A program made the position numbers and the translations under genes. Shown here piece after piece: positions 45,899 through 55,317 of a stretch of 64,000 nt of DNA. The notes under the pieces are model-generated. The model was not told the origin of the DNA, searched no databases, and saw nothing but the letters and a program-made list of their open reading frames with translations. Position 1 is the first letter of the stretch, and each line of letters opens with the position of its first letter. Source of the DNA: Pseudomonas sp. IAC-BECa141 (GTDB taxonomy: Bacteria > Pseudomonadota > Gammaproteobacteria > Pseudomonadales > Pseudomonadaceae); assembly GCF_020544405.1 (NCBI RefSeq), contig NZ_CP065410.1:4278001-4342000 (forward strand), written 5' to 3'.

Positions 45899-47227
45899 TT
45901 GGATTGGCATACCCTGCTCAACCGCGAACGTCTCGGCAAACCCTTGCACAGCCCGCAGGAATTGGGCCGCAGCCCGTTCCATAAAGACCATGACCGCATC
46001 ATCTTCTCCGGCGCCTTCCGCCGGCTGGGGCGCAAGACCCAAGTGCATCCGGTGTCGAGCAACGACCACATTCACACGCGCCTGACCCACTCGCTGGAAG
46101 TCAGTTGTGTCGGCCGCTCGCTGGGCATGCGCGTCGGCGAAACCCTGCGCCGCGCCCTGCCCGAATGGTGCGAACCGAGCGATCTGGGCATGGTGGTTCA
46201 ATCAGCCTGCCTGGCGCACGACATCGGCAATCCGCCGTTTGGCCATTCCGGTGAAGACGCGATCCGTCACTGGTTCCAGCAGGCTGCCGGGCGCGGATGG
46301 CTGGACGCGATGAGCGACGCCGAGCGCGGCGACTTCCTGAATTTCGAAGGCAATGCCCAGGGTTTCCGGGTGCTCACGCAGCTGGAATATCACCAGTTCG
46401 ACGGCGGGACACGACTCACCTACGCCACACTCGGCACCTATCTGAAGTACCCGTGGACCGCGCGGCACGCTGACTCCCTCGGTTACAAGAAGCACAAATT
46501 CGGTTGCTATCAGAGCGAACTGCCGTTGCTGGAGCAGATCGCCCACAAGCTCGGTCTGCCGCAACTCGAAGAGCAACGTTGGGCACGCCATCCGTTGGTG
46601 TATCTGATGGAGGCGGCGGACGACATCTGCTACGCCCTGATCGATCTGGAAGATGGCCTGGAAATGGAGCTGCTGGATTATGCCGAAGTCGAGTCGCTGC
46701 TGCTCGGTCTGGTCGGCGATGATCTGCCCGAAACCTATCGCCAGCTCGGCCCGCAGGATTCACGCCGGCGCAAACTGGCAATCCTGCGCGGCAAGGCCAT
46801 CGAACACCTGACCAACGCGGCCGCCCGAGCCTTCGTCGAACAACAGGACGCACTGCTGGCCGGTACGCTGCCGGGGGATCTGGTGGAGCACATGCACGGT
46901 CCGGCCAAGCGCTGCGTGTTGAACGCCAAAGACATCGCCCGCAAGAAAATCTTTCAGGACAAGCGCAAGACCCTGCATGAAATTGGCGCTTACACGACCC
47001 TGGAGATTTTGCTCAACGCCTTCTGCGGCGCGGCCCTGGAACAGCACAACGGCCGCACGCCGTCGTTCAAGAGCCGCCGGATTCTCGATCTGCTGGGCAA
47101 CAACGCACCGGATCCGCACGGTCCTCTACATACATCGTTCCTGCGCATGATCGACTTCATCGCCGGCATGACCGACAGCTACGCCAGCGACATGGCGCTG
47201 GAAATGACCGGCCGTTCCAGTCACTGA
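45899..47227 (+). CDS. dgt: dGTP triphosphohydrolase (dGTPase-like HD enzyme)
   Basis: A 442-residue HD-superfamily enzyme. The metal ligands lie in [10 protein letters not shown] and [17 protein letters not shown] (His107-Asp108), with later [19 protein letters not shown]. It starts [27 protein letters not shown], a typical dGTPase N-terminus. These enzymes convert dNTPs, often dGTP, to the nucleoside and triphosphate and help balance dNTP pools. The start is TTG at 45899, with GGAGAG 8-12 bases upstream. Its closeness to the EAL gene suggests co-transcription, but no functional link is known. Confidence 0.92.
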   Translation: MDWHTLLNRERLGKPLHSPQELGRSPFHKDHDRIIFSGAFRRLGRKTQVHPVSSNDHIHTRLTHSLEVSCVGRSLGMRVGETLRRALPEWCEPSDLGMVVQSACLAHDIGNPPFGHSGEDAIRHWFQQAAGRGWLDAMSDAERGDFLNFEGNAQGFRVLTQLEYHQFDGGTRLTYATLGTYLKYPWTARHADSLGYKKHKFGCYQSELPLLEQIAHKLGLPQLEEQRWARHPLVYLMEAADDICYALIDLEDGLEMELLDYAEVESLLLGLVGDDLPETYRQLGPQDSRRRKLAILRGKAIEHLTNAAARAFVEQQDALLAGTLPGDLVEHMHGPAKRCVLNAKDIARKKIFQDKRKTLHEIGAYTTLEILLNAFCGAALEQHNGRTPSFKSRRILDLLGNNAPDPHGPLHTSFLRMIDFIAGMTDSYASDMALEMTGRSSH

Positions 47228-47551
47228 CGCCTGCCCCCGCCCAATCTGCAATGGATCGGGCGGGTCTTGTGCAATAACGGCGAAAAGACAGACCTTTCCT
47301 TTTTTATATGTTCAAGAAGGCGAAACCGGAAAACCGATAATAGTTTCAGCATCGACCGCACTGCGCCCCCTCCAAACTTAAACAAGAACAACTCTTGAAC
47401 ATCTCACGCCTCTACCTACGTCAAACCTAGTTAACACGTAGTCTGATTCTTCTTTATTTGTAGGACTTCTCCCTGATTGCTGCTGACGGCCTGCCAGTTC
47501 ATGCGAGCGTTCATTCATCTGAGCTAAGGTTCGCCCTTTATTTGCGCTCGT
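47228..47551. other. Intergenic region before the BvgA-like regulator
   Basis: These 324 bases are AT-rich. A hairpin at 47236-47264 (CCCGCCC/GGGCGGG, followed by TCTTGT) is a weak terminator for dgt. A T-rich tract near 47295-47312 may belong to a promoter. No gene is visible. Confidence 0.5.
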
Positions 47552-48190
47552 ATGGGATTTGATTATGAACTCCGTTTTATTGTCGACGATCACCCGGTCA
47601 TCCGCCTTGCCGTTCGAATGCTGCTGGAGCATGAAGGTTATAAAGTCGTCGGAGAAACCGATAACGGTGTCGATGCCATGCAGATGGTTCGCGAATGGAT
47701 GCCCGACCTGATCATCCTCGACATCAGCATTCCCAAACTCGACGGCCTGGAAGTCCTGTCCCGCTTCAACGCAATGAGTTCGCCATTCAAGACGCTGGTA
47801 TTGACTGCGCAATGCCCGACCCTGTTCGGCATACGTTGCATGCAGTCAGGTGCCTCGGGTTACGTGTGCAAACAGGAAGACCTGAGCGAACTGGTCAGTG
47901 CAATCAAAGCCGTACTGTCCGGTTACAACTACTTTCCCAGCCAGGCCTTGAATCCGGTTCGTCAAGATGATGTGCGCTATGTAGAACTTGAACTTTTCAA
48001 ATCCGTCAATGACCGGGAACTGATGGTGCTGCAATTATTTGCTCAAGGACGCACCAACAAGGAAATAGCCAAAGGCATGTTTCTCAGCAATAAAACCGTC
48101 AGTACTTATAAAAAACGCCTCATGCAAAAACTCAAAGCCAAGTCCCTTGTAGAACTTATCGAAATGGCCAAACGTAACGCACTCGTGTGA
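47552..48190 (+). CDS. BvgA/EvgA-like response regulator
   Basis: A 212-residue LuxR-type response regulator. Its receiver has IVDDHPVIRLAVRMLLE, the phospho-acceptor Asp in LIILDISIPKLDGL, and LVLTAQ. The C-terminal helix-turn-helix is VNDRELMVLQLFAQGRTNKEIA then LSNKTVSTYKKRLMQKL. It resembles the partners of unorthodox kinases (BvgA, EvgA), and such a kinase follows directly. The start is doubtful. The frame used here begins at ATG 47552 with no ribosome site. An ATG at 47565 preceded by GGGA would read MNSVL, a typical BvgA-like start, but is one base out of frame with IVDDHP. This looks like a one-base loss in the GTTTTATT run at 47574-47581, or a sequencing error. Confidence 0.82.
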   Translation: MGFDYELRFIVDDHPVIRLAVRMLLEHEGYKVVGETDNGVDAMQMVREWMPDLIILDISIPKLDGLEVLSRFNAMSSPFKTLVLTAQCPTLFGIRCMQSGASGYVCKQEDLSELVSAIKAVLSGYNYFPSQALNPVRQDDVRYVELELFKSVNDRELMVLQLFAQGRTNKEIAKGMFLSNKTVSTYKKRLMQKLKAKSLVELIEMAKRNALV

Positions 48191-48198
48191 GAGCCAAC

Positions 48199-51100
48199 AT
48201 GCCCAGTCGCTTAAAGAGTTTTCTGATTGCATTGAGTGCATGCCTGTGTATCAGCGCACCTGTCACGGTTGCATCGCTTACCTTCCAGGACTTTGTCCTG
48301 CTTGCGCGCTCGACCGACAGATCCATATCGGTCTCGCTCGAGCCCGCGCAGATGGCGTGGCTGCACGCTCGCAATGAGTTGATTCTTGGGGCCTCTGCTC
48401 CCGACTATCCGCCCTTCGACATGACCACCAGCGGGCACGACTTCGAGGGATTCACGGCGGACTACGCGGGGCTGGTCGGCCAGGCGACCGGTCTGCCGGT
48501 CAAGGTCAGGCGCTTCGCGTCTCGAGAAGCCGCGATTCGGGCATTGATCGACGGCAGCATCGACATGCTCGGCACATCCAACGGCTTCGAAGCGGAAAAC
48601 CCGGACATCGTGCTGTCCCGCCCCTACGCCGTCGATCAACCGGTGCTGGTGACCCGCGAAGGCGAAACCCGCTCTCTGACCGAAGGCCTGGCCGGTCTGC
48701 GGCTGAGCATGCTCTATCACTATCTGCCGCTGGATGAGGTCAAGGCGATGTATCCCAAAGCCCTCATCACGTCCTATCCGTCCTACCAGAACGCAATCAA
48801 CGCCGTCGCATTCGATCAGGCGGACGTGTTTCTCGGCGACACCATTTCCACGCACTACATGATCAGCAAGGGTTACCTGAACAACATCCGCATGGCCAAT
48901 TTCGGCAAGCACGAGGCTCACGGGTTCAGCTTCGCCGTGCATCGCAACAACGCACAGCTGGTCAAAATCATCGACACCGTGCTCAAGACTGTCCCTGGCA
49001 GCGAGCGCGAAAACATCGCCAAGCGCTGGAGCGTCGGCAGCGACACACTGCTCACAGACCAGAAGCTGCAACTGACCCGACGCGAAGAACAGTGGCTGAA
49101 AAGGAATCCGGTGGTAAGTGTGGTCGTCAACGAGGCCTTCGCCCCGCTGACGTTCTTCGACAGTGATGGCAACTTTCGCGGCATCAGTGCCGACCTGCTC
49201 GAACTCATCCGCTTGCGCACCGGCCTGCGTTTCGACGTCCGCCGCAGCCGCAACGATGCAGAGATGATCAAGCAGGTTGAAAATCACCAGGCCGACCTTA
49301 TCGCCGCCCTGCTGCCCACCACTCAGCGCGAGCAAACCCTGACCTTCAGTCGCCCCTACCTGGAAAACTCTTATGTCCTGTTGACCCGAAAAGCGGCCGA
49401 CAGTCCGACCCACCTGGGTCAGCTCAAACGCAAACGACTGGCGATCGCCCAGGGCAATCCGATGATCGAATACCTGCGGTCCGAATTTCCACGTATCCAA
49501 CTGATCGAAACACCCGACACCTTCAGTGCCGTGGCGTTACTCGACGCAGGTCAGGTCGAGGGCGCAGTGAACTCGCTGGTCATCGCCAACTACTTCATCA
49601 CATCCCGCATTTTCGAACAGCCACTGCAGATCACCACCACCATCGGCACACGTCAGGCGGCCTTCTCCCTGGCCACAGCTCGAGACAACACGGAACTGAG
49701 CTCGATCATCGACAAGTCGCTGATGAGCATCACCCCCGAAGAACTGGGCATCATCAATGGTCGCTGGCGTGGCTACTCAAGTGTTTCGCAAGGCACATGG
49801 CATCAGTACCAGCGCTTTTTTTATCAGGCGATCGGCGGCGCCTGCCTGCTGTTGCTGCTGTCGCTGTTCTGGAATGCCTACATGCGCCGCCAGATCAAAC
49901 AACGCAAGGCAGCCGAACGAGCCTTGAACGATCAACTGGAATTCATGGGCGCACTGGTCAACGGCACACCCCACCCCATCTACGTGCGTGACCGCCAGGG
50001 CGTGCTGAAAAGCTGCAATGACAGCTATCTCCAGGCGTTCAATGCCCGACGCGAAGACGTCATTGGCAAAAGTGTGATGCAGGGGCCATCGAACAATGCT
50101 TTCGAAGCCCTGACGTATCAGGCCGACTATCAGCGGGTAATGGCCGAGGGCAAACCGCTGGTGCTCGACCGGCCGCTGCAGATCGGCAACCGGCATCTGA
50201 CGATCTATCACTGGATCCTGCCGTACCGGGACTCCAGCGGTGAAGTTCAGGGAATCATCGGCGGCTGGATCGACATCAGCGAGCGCCGCGAGCTGCTTGA
50301 TGAGCTGCGCGCTGCCAAGGAGCAGGCGGACGATGCCAACCGGGCCAAAAGTACGTTTCTGGCGACCATGAGCCACGAGATCCGCACACCGATGAACGCC
50401 GTGATCGGCATGCTCGAGTTGACGCTCAAGCGCATGGACCACGCTCACCCGGATCGCTCCGGCATCGAAACGGCCTACCATTCTGCCAAGGATCTGCTGG
50501 GCCTGATCGGCGACATCCTGGACATTGCCCGCATCGAGTCCGGGCGGCTGAGTCTGAACCCCGAGCGAATCAACCTGATCGATACCGTCGGTTCTGTGGT
50601 CAGAATCTTCGAAGGGCTCGCCCGGCAGAAACACCTTTCACTGGCGATGTCCGTCTCTCCGCCGGAACTGGATGTCGATGTACACCTCGACCCGCTGCGC
50701 TTCAAGCAGGTGCTGTCGAACCTGATCAGCAATGCCATCAAGTTCACCGAAGCAGGACACATCAAAATCACGCTGGATGTTCAACCCACCGACGATCCGG
50801 AACGCTCGATGGTGCAACTGACCGTACAGGACAGCGGCATCGGGATCACGACGCAGGATCAGTTGCGACTGTTCGAACCCTTCGCCCAGGCCGGCAACGG
50901 CGGACAACGAACCGTCAGCGGCGCGGGCCTGGGACTGGTCATCAGCCGCAACCTTTGCGAAATGATGGGAGGAAAACTGCGGTTGAGCAGCTTGCCCGGA
51001 GTCGGCACACAGGTCAGTGTCTCGCTACCGATGGCCATCCTGCCTGCGCAAGTGGCGAGAGCAGAAGACGAACCGCAGATTCAGGCATCCCTCATCCCCT

Positions 51101-51843
51101 TGACGGTTCTGGTGGTCGATGACCATCCGGCCAATCGGCTTCTGATGTGCCAGCAGCTGGAGTACCTCGGGCACCGCTTCAGTATTGCCGAAGATGGCCA
51201 GCGCGGACTGGAGCAATGGAAGAACGGCGAATTCGATCTGGTCATTGCCGACTGCAACATGCCCGTCATGAACGGCTATGAGCTGACCCGGGCGATTCGT
51301 CAGCACGAAATGCTCACCCGCCGCCCGGCGTGCACGGTGCTGGGGTTCACCGCCAATGCCCAGCCGGAGGAAATCCAGCGCTGCAAACAGGCCGGCATGA
51401 ACGAGTGCCTGTTCAAACCCCTGAGCCTGAACAGCCTGAGTCAATGGGTCGACAGCGTTAAGCCGTTGTTCCGTGCGCCGGTGTTCAATCTGCAAGGGCT
51501 CACGCTGCTGACCGGCGGCAACCCCTCCCAGACTCACCGCCTGCTGGCAGAACTGCTCAACAGCAGTCGTCTTGACCGGCAGGAGTTGCAGGCTGTGTCC
51601 CTCACACGGGACCGCCCTGCGCTGGCCGTCATCGCACACAAGATCAAAGGCGCCGCACGCATTGCCCAGGCCACACGTCTGATCGACAGTTGCGATGCAC
51701 TTGAGCAGGCTTGTCAGCAAGCGCTGCCGGGGGACGAGATCGAGCGTCGCTGTAAGGCCAGCCGCCTTGCCATCCTGGAACTGGAGCAGGCACTGGAACA
51801 GCAACTGAACCGGATCAGCCAGAGCAAAGTGACCGGGGCTTAA
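48199..51843 (+). CDS. BvgS/EvgS-like unorthodox hybrid sensor kinase
   Basis: A 1,214-residue membrane sensor. A signal/membrane segment comes first, then two periplasmic solute-binding (family 3, Venus-flytrap) domains (~45-285, starting LILGASAPDYPPFDM; and ~295-535, starting VSVVVNEAFAPLTFFD). Next are a membrane helix (~540-560), a PAS domain, HisKA with SHEIRTPMNA (His726), an HATPase, a receiver with Asp1018 in VIADCNMPVMNGY, and an Hpt with His1147 in AHKIKGAARI. All phosphorelay residues are present. The layout matches BvgS and EvgS, with the small regulator upstream as final acceptor. The ATG at 48199 is nine bases after the regulator's stop; a GTG at 48187 overlapping that stop is an alternative. 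The ligand is unknown. Confidence 0.9.
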   Translation: MPSRLKSFLIALSACLCISAPVTVASLTFQDFVLLARSTDRSISVSLEPAQMAWLHARNELILGASAPDYPPFDMTTSGHDFEGFTADYAGLVGQATGLPVKVRRFASREAAIRALIDGSIDMLGTSNGFEAENPDIVLSRPYAVDQPVLVTREGETRSLTEGLAGLRLSMLYHYLPLDEVKAMYPKALITSYPSYQNAINAVAFDQADVFLGDTISTHYMISKGYLNNIRMANFGKHEAHGFSFAVHRNNAQLVKIIDTVLKTVPGSERENIAKRWSVGSDTLLTDQKLQLTRREEQWLKRNPVVSVVVNEAFAPLTFFDSDGNFRGISADLLELIRLRTGLRFDVRRSRNDAEMIKQVENHQADLIAALLPTTQREQTLTFSRPYLENSYVLLTRKAADSPTHLGQLKRKRLAIAQGNPMIEYLRSEFPRIQLIETPDTFSAVALLDAGQVEGAVNSLVIANYFITSRIFEQPLQITTTIGTRQAAFSLATARDNTELSSIIDKSLMSITPEELGIINGRWRGYSSVSQGTWHQYQRFFYQAIGGACLLLLLSLFWNAYMRRQIKQRKAAERALNDQLEFMGALVNGTPHPIYVRDRQGVLKSCNDSYLQAFNARREDVIGKSVMQGPSNNAFEALTYQADYQRVMAEGKPLVLDRPLQIGNRHLTIYHWILPYRDSSGEVQGIIGGWIDISERRELLDELRAAKEQADDANRAKSTFLATMSHEIRTPMNAVIGMLELTLKRMDHAHPDRSGIETAYHSAKDLLGLIGDILDIARIESGRLSLNPERINLIDTVGSVVRIFEGLARQKHLSLAMSVSPPELDVDVHLDPLRFKQVLSNLISNAIKFTEAGHIKITLDVQPTDDPERSMVQLTVQDSGIGITTQDQLRLFEPFAQAGNGGQRTVSGAGLGLVISRNLCEMMGGKLRLSSLPGVGTQVSVSLPMAILPAQVARAEDEPQIQASLIPLTVLVVDDHPANRLLMCQQLEYLGHRFSIAEDGQRGLEQWKNGEFDLVIADCNMPVMNGYELTRAIRQHEMLTRRPACTVLGFTANAQPEEIQRCKQAGMNECLFKPLSLNSLSQWVDSVKPLFRAPVFNLQGLTLLTGGNPSQTHRLLAELLNSSRLDRQELQAVSLTRDRPALAVIAHKIKGAARIAQATRLIDSCDALEQACQQALPGDEIERRCKASRLAILELEQALEQQLNRISQSKVTGA

Positions 51844-51891
51844 CTATGCTTGGACGCTGAGCGGTGTGCTTACCTACACGGAGAGTCCGCA

Positions 51892-54834
51892 ATGCCCAGC
51901 CCACTGCGCCCGGAACAACGCCGGTTCCCGCTGCATGTGCACATCAGCGTCATGTTCACCTTTCTGCTGTTGCTCACCGGGGTGGTGCTGGGTCTGTTCA
52001 ACTATCGACAGACCACACAGATCATCCTGTCGAGCAGCGAAAAACTGTTCAATCGCATCGAACAGGATGTACGCCTCGATCTGCAAGCCACTTATGCACC
52101 GATCCGGCATTTGCTGAGTCTGTTGGCCGACACCCCTGCCGCCCGGTCTTCCGGTCTCGAACCGCGCCTGGCGCTGCTCAAGCCGTTCAGCCAGTCCCTG
52201 ACGGACAATCCGGATCTGGCCTCGCTGTATCTGGGATATGGCAACGGCGACTTCTTCATGGTTCGTCCTTTGCGCACGCCGGCGCTGAAAAACCTGCTCA
52301 AGGCACCCGAGGCAGCGGCTTTTCAGGTCTGGAGCATCGAACACGACGCCAGCGGTCAGGCGCATTCGCAGTCGCTGTTCTTCGATCAGGCCCTGTCCCC
52401 GGTCGGCCGGCAGGACAACCCCGACGATCCTTATGATCCCCGCAGCCGGGCGTGGTACATCAACGCGCGGCAGCAGACCGAACAGATCACCACCGAACCC
52501 TACGTCTTTTTCTCCACCCGCAACGTCGGCACGACACTGGCTCGACGCAGCGGTGATGACGCGGTGATCGGTGCCGACCTGACCCTCGACGCACTCTCCG
52601 CAACCCTGATCAAACACGTGGTGACACCCGCCACGGAAATCGTCCTGTTCGACGCCGACGGCAATGCCGTGGCCTATCCCGACAGCAGCCGGTTGATCGT
52701 CGATGACCGAACCGCGCGTCTGGCCAAGGTTGCCGACTTGAGCCCCGCCCTGCATGCCTTGTTTTCCGGTCACCAGGGCAATCGGATCAAGGCCGACGGC
52801 CGGCAATGGATCGTCGCCCGCAGCCAGTTGCAGGAAGGTGGACCGAAAGGCTTGCAGATGGCGTTGCTGGTGCCGGAGGACGAGTTGCTGGTCGACGCCT
52901 ACCGCATGCGCTGGCAAGGCGCGCTGATCACGCTGGCCACCCTTCTGCTGTGCCTGCCGCTGGGCTGGCTGATCTCGCGAATTCTGGTCAAGCCGCTGCA
53001 TGCGCTGGTCAAGGAGGCCGACGCGATTCGCAGTTTCGATTTCAATTTTCCCGTGACCCGACGTTCGCCGGTGCTGGAGGTCGACCAGTTGAGTCTGTCG
53101 ATGGCCCGCATGAAAGACACTCTGGCCAGTTTCTTTCGGATCACCGACAGTCTGACCGCCGAAACCCGCTTCGCCCCGCTGCTGCAACGGGTGCTGTTCG
53201 AGACCGTGCAGATCGCCCAGGCCCAGGCGGGCCTGATTTATCTGCGCGAAAACGATGGCGATCGCATGGAACCCTGCGGTCTGGTGGTCGACGGCGAGTC
53301 CCAAAGCCTGGCCGCGTTCGATATTCAGGGGCACAACCTTGACACCGCTCCGAGTCCCGAATGGTTCCGACAACTGGCGAACGCCAACACGGTCGTGAGC
53401 AATCTGGGTTTCGAACAGGCCACCGACCTGCAGAAAGTGCTGCTGGCCATGGAATCGCCGAGGGTTCATCTGATCGGTATCCGCCTGCATAACCGGCACA
53501 ACGAGACCGTCGGCCTGCTGGTACTGCTGATCAATGACAGCGGTACGGCGAGCGATCTGGAAAAGCTGCGGCCCGATCGCATCGCCTTCCTGCAAGCGGT
53601 GTCCGGGGCGGCGGCGGTGAGTATCGAGAGCCAGCGCCTGCAAGCCCGGCAGAAACAATTGCTGGACGCGTTCATTCAGTTGCTGGCCGGCGCCATCGAC
53701 GCCAAGAGCCCTTATACCGGCGGGCATTGCCAGCGCGTGCCGGAGCTGACGCTGATGCTCGCCCATGCCGCAGCGGCCAGTCAGGCACCGGCGTTCAGTG
53801 ACTACCAGCCGAACGAAGACGAATGGGAGGCCTTGCATATTGCCGCGTGGCTGCACGATTGCGGCAAGGTCACGACCCCGGAATACGTGGTCGACAAAGC
53901 CACCAAACTGGAAACCCTGAACGATCGTCTTCATGAAATCCGCACCCGCTTCGAAGTGCTCAAGCGCGATGCATGGGTCAGCTACTGGCAAGCCGTGGCC
54001 ATGGGCGGCGATGAACGGCAACTGGCCGAGCTGCGCGACGCAACCCTGACAGCACTGGATGACGATTTTGCATTCGTCGCCCACTGCAATCTGGGCAGTG
54101 AAGCGATGGCCGAGGCCGATCTGCAACGTCTGCAACGTATTGCGCAACGTACCTGGACCCGCACGCTGGATGATCGACTGGGCTTGTCGTGGGAAGAGAA
54201 CCGGCGTCAGGCACGCACCCCGGCACCGACCTTGCCGGTCAGCGAACCGCTGCTGGCGGACAAGCAGGAACATCTGCTGGAACGCGCCGAGGGCGAGCTG
54301 ATTCCGGAGGACAATCCGTGGGGCTTCAAGCTCGACGTGCCGCCTTACAAATACAATCGCGGCGAGCTCTACAACCTCAGCATTCCTCGGGGCACGCTGA
54401 CCCGCGAAGAACGTTACATCATCAACCACCACATGGTGCAGACGATCCTGATGCTCAGTCACCTGCCCTTCCCCGGGCATTTGAACAGCGTGGCGGAAAT
54501 CGCCGGGGGGCATCACGAAAAGATGGATGGCACCGGTTATCCCAAGCGCCTGAAACGCGAAGACATGAGCCTGCCGGCGCGGATGATGGCGATTGCCGAC
54601 ATCTTTGAAGCCCTGACCGCCGCCGACCGCCCGTACAAAAAGGCCAAGTCCCTCAGTGAAGCGCTGGGGATCATGGCCACCATGTGCCGCGAGGCTCACA
54701 TCGATGCCGAGCTGTTCGGGCTGTTCGTTCGCGATGGCGTGTATCTGCAGTACGCCACGCGTTTTCTCGATCCACGGCAGATCGATGCCGTGGACCCGGC
54801 GGCCGTGCTGCTCAAGGCAGGCCTGGCGGCGTGA
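51892..54834 (+). CDS. Membrane HD-GYP cyclic-di-GMP phosphodiesterase (Cache-HAMP-GAF)
   Basis: A 980-residue protein. Membrane helix (~20-40, VMFTFLLLLTGVVLGLF), a periplasmic dCache-type sensor domain (~45-330), a second helix (ITLATLLLCLPLGWLIS), HAMP, a GAF domain (~430-590), and a C-terminal HD-GYP domain. The HD-GYP part has GGHCQRVPEL, LHDCGK (His655-Asp656), and GGHHEKMDGTGYPKRL (His874-His875, GYP), so metal ligands and the GYP signature look intact. About 160 extra residues separate the HD segment from the GYP half, far more than in ordinary HD-GYP domains. ACGGAG precedes the ATG at 51892. It follows the BvgS-like kinase by 48 bases, probably in one operon, so it is a likely output of that system. 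Confidence 0.88.
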   Translation: MPSPLRPEQRRFPLHVHISVMFTFLLLLTGVVLGLFNYRQTTQIILSSSEKLFNRIEQDVRLDLQATYAPIRHLLSLLADTPAARSSGLEPRLALLKPFSQSLTDNPDLASLYLGYGNGDFFMVRPLRTPALKNLLKAPEAAAFQVWSIEHDASGQAHSQSLFFDQALSPVGRQDNPDDPYDPRSRAWYINARQQTEQITTEPYVFFSTRNVGTTLARRSGDDAVIGADLTLDALSATLIKHVVTPATEIVLFDADGNAVAYPDSSRLIVDDRTARLAKVADLSPALHALFSGHQGNRIKADGRQWIVARSQLQEGGPKGLQMALLVPEDELLVDAYRMRWQGALITLATLLLCLPLGWLISRILVKPLHALVKEADAIRSFDFNFPVTRRSPVLEVDQLSLSMARMKDTLASFFRITDSLTAETRFAPLLQRVLFETVQIAQAQAGLIYLRENDGDRMEPCGLVVDGESQSLAAFDIQGHNLDTAPSPEWFRQLANANTVVSNLGFEQATDLQKVLLAMESPRVHLIGIRLHNRHNETVGLLVLLINDSGTASDLEKLRPDRIAFLQAVSGAAAVSIESQRLQARQKQLLDAFIQLLAGAIDAKSPYTGGHCQRVPELTLMLAHAAAASQAPAFSDYQPNEDEWEALHIAAWLHDCGKVTTPEYVVDKATKLETLNDRLHEIRTRFEVLKRDAWVSYWQAVAMGGDERQLAELRDATLTALDDDFAFVAHCNLGSEAMAEADLQRLQRIAQRTWTRTLDDRLGLSWEENRRQARTPAPTLPVSEPLLADKQEHLLERAEGELIPEDNPWGFKLDVPPYKYNRGELYNLSIPRGTLTREERYIINHHMVQTILMLSHLPFPGHLNSVAEIAGGHHEKMDGTGYPKRLKREDMSLPARMMAIADIFEALTAADRPYKKAKSLSEALGIMATMCREAHIDAELFGLFVRDGVYLQYATRFLDPRQIDAVDPAAVLLKAGLAA

Positions 54835-55317
54835 TCAGCAGTCGGTCAGGCGCAGGAAAATCGCCGCCAGCTGTTCGATCCCGGCCTGATCCTCGGCACC
54901 GAAACGCGCGAGCTTCGGGCTGTCGAGGTCGAGCACACCGATCAGACGACCGTCCTTGACCAACGGCACAACCAGCTCGCTGTTCGACGCACTGTCGCAG
55001 GCGATATGGCCGGGGAACGCGTGAACGTCTTCGACCCGTTGCGTTTGCAGGCTGGCAGCTGCCGCGCCGCACACACCGCGACCGAACGGAATGCGCACGC
55101 AGGCGATCTGGCCCTGGAACGGGCCAAGCACCAGCTCTTCGTTGCGATTGAGGTAGAAACCGGCCCAGTTCAGGTCATCGAGCTGGTTGTACAGGAACGC
55201 CGAAAACTGCGCGGCGTTGGCGATGAAATCGCGTTCGTCCGCCAGCAGCGACTCCAGTTGCGCGGCCAACATGCCATAGCCTTCGAGGCCCTGGCCGCTC
55301 TGTTGCAAATCAATCAT
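54835..55317 (-). CDS. msrC: Free methionine-(R)-sulfoxide reductase (GAF type)
   Basis: A 160-residue GAF-domain protein of the fRMsr family with LNWAGFYLNRNEELVLGPFQG. The three family cysteines are present: Cys73 (IACVRIP), Cys83 (GRGVCGAAA) and Cys107 (HIACDSAS), spaced 10 and 24 residues apart as in the E. coli enzyme. It reduces free Met-(R)-sulfoxide with thioredoxin or glutaredoxin. Its ATG at 55317 overlaps the stop of the upstream ATPase gene (ATGA), so the pair is translationally coupled. Its stop abuts the convergent HD-GYP stop. Confidence 0.92.
   Translation of the reverse strand: MIDLQQSGQGLEGYGMLAAQLESLLADERDFIANAAQFSAFLYNQLDDLNWAGFYLNRNEELVLGPFQGQIACVRIPFGRGVCGAAAASLQTQRVEDVHAFPGHIACDSASNSELVVPLVKDGRLIGVLDLDSPKLARFGAEDQAGIEQLAAIFLRLTDC

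Noticed and set aside
47565..47590. Programmed ribosomal frameshift at the start of the BvgA-like regulator
   Set aside because: The sequence is not an X-XXY-YYZ slippery heptamer and no stimulatory structure is evident; a simple indel or sequencing error is more likely.
51874..54699. A 941-codon minus-strand frame opposite the HD-GYP gene
   Set aside because: The coding strand carries Cache, HAMP, GAF and HD-GYP domains; the reverse frame is a composition artefact.
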